DNA of 64,000 bases, taken from Stutzerimonas kunmingensis (GTDB lineage Bacteria > Pseudomonadota > Gammaproteobacteria > Pseudomonadales > Pseudomonadaceae). Position numbers and translations under genes: made by a program. The stretch is from the NCBI RefSeq assembly GCF_002929225.1, contig NZ_PISM01000020.1, positions 124,001 to 188,000 of the forward strand, in the 5' to 3' direction. This document shows positions 59,601 to 64,000 of the stretch, one piece after another (the first letter of the stretch is position 1; each line of letters opens with the position of its first letter). The notes beneath the pieces are model-generated. The model did not search any database. It was given only the letters and a program-made list of their open reading frames with translations, and was not told where the DNA came from.

Positions 59601-60215
59601 CCAGGCGCTACCGTCGACGGCGGCGTCGGGCTGGGTCAGATAGCGGCCGGCGGTATCGATCAGCACGGCATGATCGGCGAAGTACCAGTCGGCGTAGCGA
59701 GTGCCGGAGACGTCCTTGGTCAGGCGCTGCTGCTCGCTGCGATTGAGCGGGAAATCCAGCCCGGAGAAATCCAGCAGGCTGGTCTTGCCGCTGCCCTGCG
59801 AGCCGATCAGCAAGTACCAGGGCAGCTCGCTGCGCCATTTCTCGCTGCGCCCGCGGTAGAGGCTGGAGGTTTTCAGGGTGCGCAGCGCCTGTTTGAAGCG
59901 ATGGCGCAGTTCCTGTTGCTCCTCGCCGATCAGACCGTCGCGGCGCAGCTGCTCCTGAATGTCCTGGTCCTCGGCATCGCGCTTCTTGCGCGCGCTGGCG
60001 CGCCAGCTGGCGAAGACCATGGCCAGGCCCCAGCCGAGGAACAGGACGCTGATGCTCAGCAGTCGGCTGCTGGATGACTCCCAGAAGCGGTGGTCATTCA
60101 CCGCCAGCAGCGGCCCGACGAACCACACCAGAACCGCCAGCAGCAGGACCAGCAGCAGGCTCCAGACCCAGGTTCGGCGCAGCACGGCGCCGACTTTGCC
60201 GAAGAACGTCTTCAT
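56676..60215 (-). CDS. tssM: T6SS membrane-complex protein TssM (IcmF)
   Basis: 1179 residues. Membrane segments at about 15-39, 52-70 and 435-455. A cytoplasmic GTPase-like domain carries an intact Walker A (GSQGSGKTS, 138-146). The large periplasmic C-terminal part contacts TssJ. Length is typical. With TssL and TssJ it forms the trans-envelope complex. Confidence 0.96.
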   Translation of the reverse strand: MKTFFGKVGAVLRRTWVWSLLLVLLLAVLVWFVGPLLAVNDHRFWESSSSRLLSISVLFLGWGLAMVFASWRASARKKRDAEDQDIQEQLRRDGLIGEEQQELRHRFKQALRTLKTSSLYRGRSEKWRSELPWYLLIGSQGSGKTSLLDFSGLDFPLNRSEQQRLTKDVSGTRYADWYFADHAVLIDTAGRYLTQPDAAVDGSAWDTLLGLLRKRRARPLNGVLVNLPVDQLLGGNELELENLARQARQRLHEIHQRLGVDVPVYLVLSKADRILGFDEFFDQLSREESDQVLGASFRKEQNGSDAQVVREEFEELLRRLNSQVIMRMHQERDTQRRGRILDFPHQLGQIGERLSLFIELAFAGNRYQRASQLRGFYLTSAPQLREGLDPLTAGIGRQLGLASSALPTFRSGRARFINQLLSRVIFPEAELAGLDQREVRRIDWGQRALYAGAFGCLVLFGGAWALNFSSNHERLEQLRGIAQTLGGERKTIEAEDEALRTLKALDASYAATQVFPPRDEVSWLRRGGLYQGEAVDPTLHDAYRRNLEKLLLPRVGRQLEAQIRANLNDREQLLGSLRAYLMLNLAERRDAAFLKDWLAADWSLRHSGNAVAQQGLNTHFARLLEESFAPYQLNDNLVAKARAQLRSESLAAVVYRMLRDQARNLPDYRLNTQLGPQASLFVGGDYAIPGFYTQRGYQKLFVAQGAELVSEILRDNWVLGEGDSLSAKDLGRLLAEMEQLYFRDYATHWSEAITQLNVLPAGSAAQGATQLAGLTAANSPLLQLLLAVRENTRFAGLADATEEAGDLADAAQSDGGKLGKAAKLATAAAEQAQAALLKNVPDTARKTLERRFAPLHQLLDENGAAGPELTASLQALDALQLQLASLAHASAPEQAAFEMAKARMGGQRDAINQLRSSASRLPQPVGQWLGLLAEDSWSLVLSDAYHYLNQRYRNELYASYRGALRERYPFSAHSASDVALADFREFFKAQGLADSFFERYLKPFVSGSAGQYRLRRVDGRGMPLSEQFLAQMSRAQTIRRSFFAENPNEPLILFKLEPYSLDSSLGRADFRFGNQQMEYRHGPIVQTAFRWPAEADDGRTSLVVEELGGRRVGIEKNTGPWSLFRLIDLMQVDYHSGRDVLMLKADLGGLSANYLLHAQRSPNPFDLALLRGFKLPATL

Positions 60216-60216
60216 C

Positions 60217-61098
60217 TCATTTCATCCCTGAAAAGGTGGAATCGCCGGCATCCATGTCCAGCGCTCGATAGGGCTGCAGCACGCTCTCGCGTTGTTCGCC
60301 GAGCACCCAGGCGAAACCGCCGTAGATCACCCCGAGGCACATCAGGGTGAACAGCGCGACCATCCACCAGGGCACGATGCGCACTAGGCGCCGGCGGGTG
60401 TCCTTGAGGCCTTCCCAGTGCGGCGACAGCTCGCGCGGGATGTCGCCGCGCATCTGGCGGATCTGTCGGTAGAGGCTGTCGCGCACAGCTTCCAGTTCGA
60501 GCATGCCACGCGGCAGAACGCGGTACTTGCCCTCGAAACCGAGGGACAGGCACAGGTACATCAGTTCGAGCATCGGCAAGTGCTTGACGGGATTGCGCGA
60601 CAGGCGCTCGAGCAGCTGGAAGAATTTCTCGCCGCCGAAGGTCTCGTTGTGGAAGGAGGACAGCAGGCTCATCTGCGACCACTCGCTTTCGTTGCCCCAT
60701 GGAGTGGTCACTACGGCCTCATCGAGAGTGGTGCAGAGCACGTAGCGCGCTGCCATCACCTGGCTGCTCTCGGCACCATCGTGCAGGGCTCGGTGCTCGA
60801 ACAGCTTGATCGCACTGCTCAATTGCCGGTGCAGTGCCTGCAGGTCTTCGCTTTCCAGGCTGTGCTTGAGCCGTACCACTTCCGAGAGCAGCGGCGAGGC
60901 GGCAGCCACCAGCGGATTGAGGCTGATGTTGAACGTCTCCGCCGGGCGCAGGCGGGCGGCGTAGATCATCCGCTCCTCCAGCTGCTCGAAGCGCGGCGGG
61001 GTGTCGAAGTCGGTCAGCGGGCTCTGTGCCGGCGCATCTCCTGCTCGATTAACGATGACCGTGTGGTCGTTCTGTCCGTAATCCATTTCCTTGATCAT
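60217..61098 (-). CDS. tssL: T6SS membrane-complex protein TssL (DotU), short form
   Basis: 293 residues. The DotU domain is followed by one C-terminal membrane segment (about 252-276, VPWWMVALFTLMCLGVIYGG) and a short tail. It lacks an OmpA-like peptidoglycan-binding extension, so anchoring to the wall must come from another protein. The next gene, tssM, starts one base after its stop. Confidence 0.94.
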   Translation of the reverse strand: MIKEMDYGQNDHTVIVNRAGDAPAQSPLTDFDTPPRFEQLEERMIYAARLRPAETFNISLNPLVAAASPLLSEVVRLKHSLESEDLQALHRQLSSAIKLFEHRALHDGAESSQVMAARYVLCTTLDEAVVTTPWGNESEWSQMSLLSSFHNETFGGEKFFQLLERLSRNPVKHLPMLELMYLCLSLGFEGKYRVLPRGMLELEAVRDSLYRQIRQMRGDIPRELSPHWEGLKDTRRRLVRIVPWWMVALFTLMCLGVIYGGFAWVLGEQRESVLQPYRALDMDAGDSTFSGMK

Positions 61099-61103
61099 GT
61101 CGC

Positions 61104-62435
61104 TCAGTCCCTGACCGCCCAGAATTTCAGTTCGAGCCCGGCGAAGTCACCGGACACATGGAAGGCAAAGCCGCCGGAGCGCTCCAGCTGCGCCTGGTCT
61201 TCGGCGCTGAGTTCCAGCGCGAAATAGGTCTTGCCGGCATGGAAGGGGATCTGCCGCGGCGCCACCGGCAGCGGCTTGATGCGGATGCCCGGCAGATGCA
61301 GGTTGACCAGCTGGCGGATGCGCTCCACCGGGCCGATCTTCAGGTGCGCCGGCAGGCGGGTGCGCAGGGTTTCCGAATCGCACTGGGCGCTCGCGGCGAG
61401 CACGAAGGAGGCCGTACCCAGCAGCTTGTGGTCATGCAGCGGCGATACCTGAATACCGTACTGACGCTGCTGCAGTAGCAGCTCGATGGCGTGTTGCTCA
61501 AGCACCATCGACAGCACCTGGCGGATCGCGTCCATCAGCTTGCGGAAGCTCGCGCCCTGGTCGCTGTGCTGGTAACGACCGTCCAGGCGCGGGCGCTTGC
61601 TCTCGCTGGAAAAGGTCGCCAGCTCGCCGAGCAGGCCAAGCAGGTCGCGGTAGATCTGCTCCGGGTGCACCTGCTCCACACCGAGGTAGTGGCGCAGCAC
61701 CGGTTCGTGACGGTTGATCAGCTGCAGCATCATGAAGTCGCCGACCTCGGCGCCACCGACCTTGCCGGTGGCGCTGATGCGCTCGGCGAGGGTATCGCCG
61801 CGGTGAGCGAGCATGCTGATCACTTCCTTCAGGCAGGACAGCAGATAGCCTGAGGCCTGGAAGTTGACGTAGGTCGGAATGAACTCGGGGTCGAGGCTGA
61901 TGACCCCGTCCGGCGTGGTGTCCAGCACCTCGCACAGCTGCAGTTTCACGTAGGCCTGGTCACTCTGCTGCTCGCCCAGCAGCAGGCGGAAATCCGGCAG
62001 CCCGGTGCTGACCTGGCTGGTGCTGCTGTCGCCGGCATTGGAGTCGGCGACATCCAGCTCATGGGCGGTGTAGCGCGCCAGCACGTCCTTCTGTTCGGGA
62101 CGACGCGTTTCGATGTGGTTGCCGGTAACCAGTGGCAGCGCGAGGTATACCGGTGTACTGCCGGTGTTCGGCGGAATGTCCAGCGCCAGTGGCTCGCGCT
62201 CGCTGCCCAGCTCGAACAGCGTACCGTCCGGCAGGATGCCGCTGGCCTGGCTGAGCACCAGCTTGCCCATGTTGAGGAACTGGCGGTCGATCTCCAAATT
62301 GAAGAAACCCCAGGCATAGCTGCCCAGCTTCTGGGTGCGCGCCTTGAGTTGGTGATCGTAGTAGCGATCGTTCTGCTGGAAGTGTTGCGGACGCAGCAGC
62401 ATGCCTTCCTGCCAGACAACTTTGTGCAGGCTCAT
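61104..62435 (-). CDS. tssK: T6SS baseplate protein TssK
   Basis: 443 residues; family start KVVWQEGMLLRPQHFQQNDRYY and C-terminal WAVRD. TssK links the baseplate to the TssLM membrane complex. Two bases separate it from tssJ and five from tssL, so the genes are in one operon. Confidence 0.96.
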   Translation of the reverse strand: MSLHKVVWQEGMLLRPQHFQQNDRYYDHQLKARTQKLGSYAWGFFNLEIDRQFLNMGKLVLSQASGILPDGTLFELGSEREPLALDIPPNTGSTPVYLALPLVTGNHIETRRPEQKDVLARYTAHELDVADSNAGDSSTSQVSTGLPDFRLLLGEQQSDQAYVKLQLCEVLDTTPDGVISLDPEFIPTYVNFQASGYLLSCLKEVISMLAHRGDTLAERISATGKVGGAEVGDFMMLQLINRHEPVLRHYLGVEQVHPEQIYRDLLGLLGELATFSSESKRPRLDGRYQHSDQGASFRKLMDAIRQVLSMVLEQHAIELLLQQRQYGIQVSPLHDHKLLGTASFVLAASAQCDSETLRTRLPAHLKIGPVERIRQLVNLHLPGIRIKPLPVAPRQIPFHAGKTYFALELSAEDQAQLERSGGFAFHVSGDFAGLELKFWAVRD

Positions 62436-62437
62436 GC

Positions 62438-62920
62438 TTATTTTCCTTCTTCGGCGAGCGGGTCGAACAGCGCGATGCCGCGCTCGTCCAGGTTCAGGGC
62501 GACGCGGGTGCGCTCTTGCGGCGGCACGGCGATGACGTAGCGCCAGCTGGCTTCCGGCAGGTCGCGGTAGGCGGCCAGCACGCCGACGTAGCGGCTGCCG
62601 TCCTGCACCGAGAGCTTCAGCTCGCGGCTTTCGCCGGGACGCAGTTCCAGTTCCTCGGAGGTCACCAGGTCCGGCGCCAAGGCTTCCTTGGGCCGCTGGT
62701 AGAGGGCGAAGAAGTCGCCGTTTTCGAACGCCACCGGATGCTTGAGCTCCAGCAGGCGCAGCACGATCGGCGACGGCCGGCCGTTGAGATCGGGGTTGAG
62801 GCGGTCGCTGCCGTGCAGTTCGAGGTCGAGCTTGGTCAGCTTGGAGTACGGCGACAGTGCCGAGCAGCCGCCCAGTACGAGCAGCGAGGCCAGCATGGCC
62901 AGGGTGATGCGACGAGGCAT
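62438..62920 (-). CDS. tssJ: T6SS outer-membrane lipoprotein TssJ
   Basis: 160 residues; signal peptide with lipobox LVLGGC (Cys 19). The mature transthyretin-like fold shows GSDRLNPDLNGRPSPIVLRLLEL and FALYQ. It anchors TssM to the outer membrane. It lies 4 bases after the FHA gene. Confidence 0.95.
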   Translation of the reverse strand: MPRRITLAMLASLLVLGGCSALSPYSKLTKLDLELHGSDRLNPDLNGRPSPIVLRLLELKHPVAFENGDFFALYQRPKEALAPDLVTSEELELRPGESRELKLSVQDGSRYVGVLAAYRDLPEASWRYVIAVPPQERTRVALNLDERGIALFDPLAEEGK

Positions 62921-62924
62921 GGGA

Positions 62925-64000
62925 TCATCCTTGATGGGTTGAATCGAGCGTGGCGATCAGGCGCACCTGCTCCTCATAGGTCTTGGCGAAGTCGCGGGCG
63001 AACAGTCGCTCGCTCCAGTCGGCATCCTGGCCGAGGCTGTGATGCAGCCGCCGATAGGCGCGCCAGCGGCTGCCGGCAGTAGCGATCAGCGGTTTGCGGC
63101 CTTCGCGTTCGAAACGCAGCGCCAGCTGCTCTGGTGCCAGCTGCTCGAACATCGCCTGCACCGCCGCGCGACTGGCCGCCAGCAGTGCCACCTGATGCGC
63201 CTGCAGGTCGCGGAAGGCGCGACCGATGGCCTGTTCGGCCGAGAGTTGGCCTGGCTTGCCACCGAGCAGCAGGGCGCTCAGGGCCTCACCCGTATCAGCG
63301 CTATGCTTGAGCGGGTTGTTGCCGGCGCTCTGCACGGTGGTCAGCGCCAGGCGCAGCTCGTTCTTCAGCTCGCTGCGGGTGCGCAGGCTCTGCTGTAGGC
63401 CGCCGACGCTCTGCTTGAGCAGACGGGCGGCATTCAGCGCCAAGGCCTGGCGCTGGTCCTCGTCGAGATCGTCGAGATCGATGCCCAGCGCCTCGCCGAA
63501 ACGCGCCCAGAATCCCTGCGGCAGTCGTTCGGGCTCGGCTTCGCGCTTGGCTTGCGGTGCTGCCTGCGGCATGACCAGCTCCGGCAACGGCAGGCTTTCC
63601 ATGTCGATGCGCGCGTAGTCGCGCTGCTGCTGCGCCTGGCGCTGTGGCGCTACCAGAGCGATGTCGAGGTCGTCGACCTCGGCATAGACGCGCTCTTGCT
63701 GTTCCATTGCGACCAGCGGATCGAGGTCGAGGAAGGCATCGTCGGGGATGATGCTGCCGGCCGGCTGCGGACGGCCGATGTCACCTTCGAACAACGCCGG
63801 GTCCTGGATCAGCCGGGCGCGGATCTCGAAGTCGCCCAGACAGTAGACGCTGCCATGCTCGATGCGCTGCGGCTGGCCCTTGATCAGGCTGGCACCGCTG
63901 TCCTTGAGCTGGACGCCGTTGCTGCTGGTATCGGTGAGAAAGAAGGCGCCGTCGCGGTAGCTGATCACTGCGTGACGGCCGGAGAGGACGCGCTTGCGGT
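62925..64000 (-). CDS. tagH: T6SS FHA-domain protein (TagH/Fha2-like), 5' end beyond the window
   Basis: The frame is open through the right edge. Upstream of the GTG at 63968 it continues as RKRVLSGRHAV, which is FHA sequence, so the real start is outside. The visible part has the FHA core (VLSGRHAVISYRDGAFF and TDTSSNGVQL) and a C-terminal T6SS-FHA domain (about FWARFGEALGIDLDDL onward). It probably is the phospho-target read by the Stk1/Stp1 switch. Confidence 0.93.
   Translation of the reverse strand, partial: RKRVLSGRHAVISYRDGAFFLTDTSSNGVQLKDSGASLIKGQPQRIEHGSVYCLGDFEIRARLIQDPALFEGDIGRPQPAGSIIPDDAFLDLDPLVAMEQQERVYAEVDDLDIALVAPQRQAQQQRDYARIDMESLPLPELVMPQAAPQAKREAEPERLPQGFWARFGEALGIDLDDLDEDQRQALALNAARLLKQSVGGLQQSLRTRSELKNELRLALTTVQSAGNNPLKHSADTGEALSALLLGGKPGQLSAEQAIGRAFRDLQAHQVALLAASRAAVQAMFEQLAPEQLALRFEREGRKPLIATAGSRWRAYRRLHHSLGQDADWSERLFARDFAKTYEEQVRLIATLDSTHQG

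Overview
The window looks like a chromosomal stretch of a GC-rich gammaproteobacterium of the Pseudomonas/Stutzerimonas type. The evidence is the complete aguRBA-spuIABCDEFGH polyamine locus in its Pseudomonas order, the rml genes next to dctBD-dctPQM, and many ATGA or TGATG start/stop overlaps. No rRNA, tRNA, CRISPR array, transposase or integrase was seen. Remarks on synteny with P. aeruginosa come from memory and were not checked against a database.

Layout. (1) 1-6.0 kb, minus strand: two consecutive hybrid-free histidine kinase plus stand-alone receiver pairs, related to each other. The last receiver runs off the left edge. (2) 6.4-10.6 kb: a membrane fatty acid desaturase (DesA type), a PAS-GGDEF protein, and three small exported proteins of lower GC. 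(3) 10.6-24.5 kb: polyamine catabolism and uptake. AguR/AguB/AguA convert agmatine to putrescine. SpuI/SpuB, SpuC and SpuA carry putrescine through gamma-glutamylation, transamination and glutamyl release. SpuDEFGH import putrescine and spermidine. The locus ends in a strong palindromic terminator. (4) 24.6-27.7 kb: four small housekeeping-type genes (thioredoxin-like DUF6436, alpha/beta hydrolase, DUF2059, 2OG-Fe(II) oxygenase). (5) 27.8-34.5 kb: the C4-dicarboxylate TRAP transporter DctPQM and its two-component regulator DctBD, with a consensus sigma-54 promoter before dctP. (6) 34.6-38.0 kb: rmlBACD for dTDP-L-rhamnose. (7) 38.2-43.2 kb: an HlyD / double-ATPase RbbA-like / YhhJ-like ABC exporter. 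(8) 43.3-46.8 kb: an Mla-like lipid transport operon (permease, ATPase, MCE protein, lipoprotein). (9) 46.9-50.0 kb: a catalase-fold haem protein paired with a di-haem RoxA-like cytochrome. (10) 50.1-64.0 kb: part of a type VI secretion cluster (tagH/fha, tssJ, tssK, tssL, tssM, stp1, stk1, vgrG) ending in a multi-domain peptidoglycan hydrolase effector and a small exported LprI-family protein that is probably its immunity protein.

The most interesting part is the end of the T6SS cluster (50.1-52.9 kb). The putative effector joins a degenerate M23-like/SH3-like N-terminus, an EF-hand and a pesticin/T4-lysozyme-like C-terminal domain. Local GC drops close to the point where the lysozyme-like domain begins and stays low through the LprI-like gene. 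This suggests that the toxin domain and its immunity gene were exchanged as a unit.
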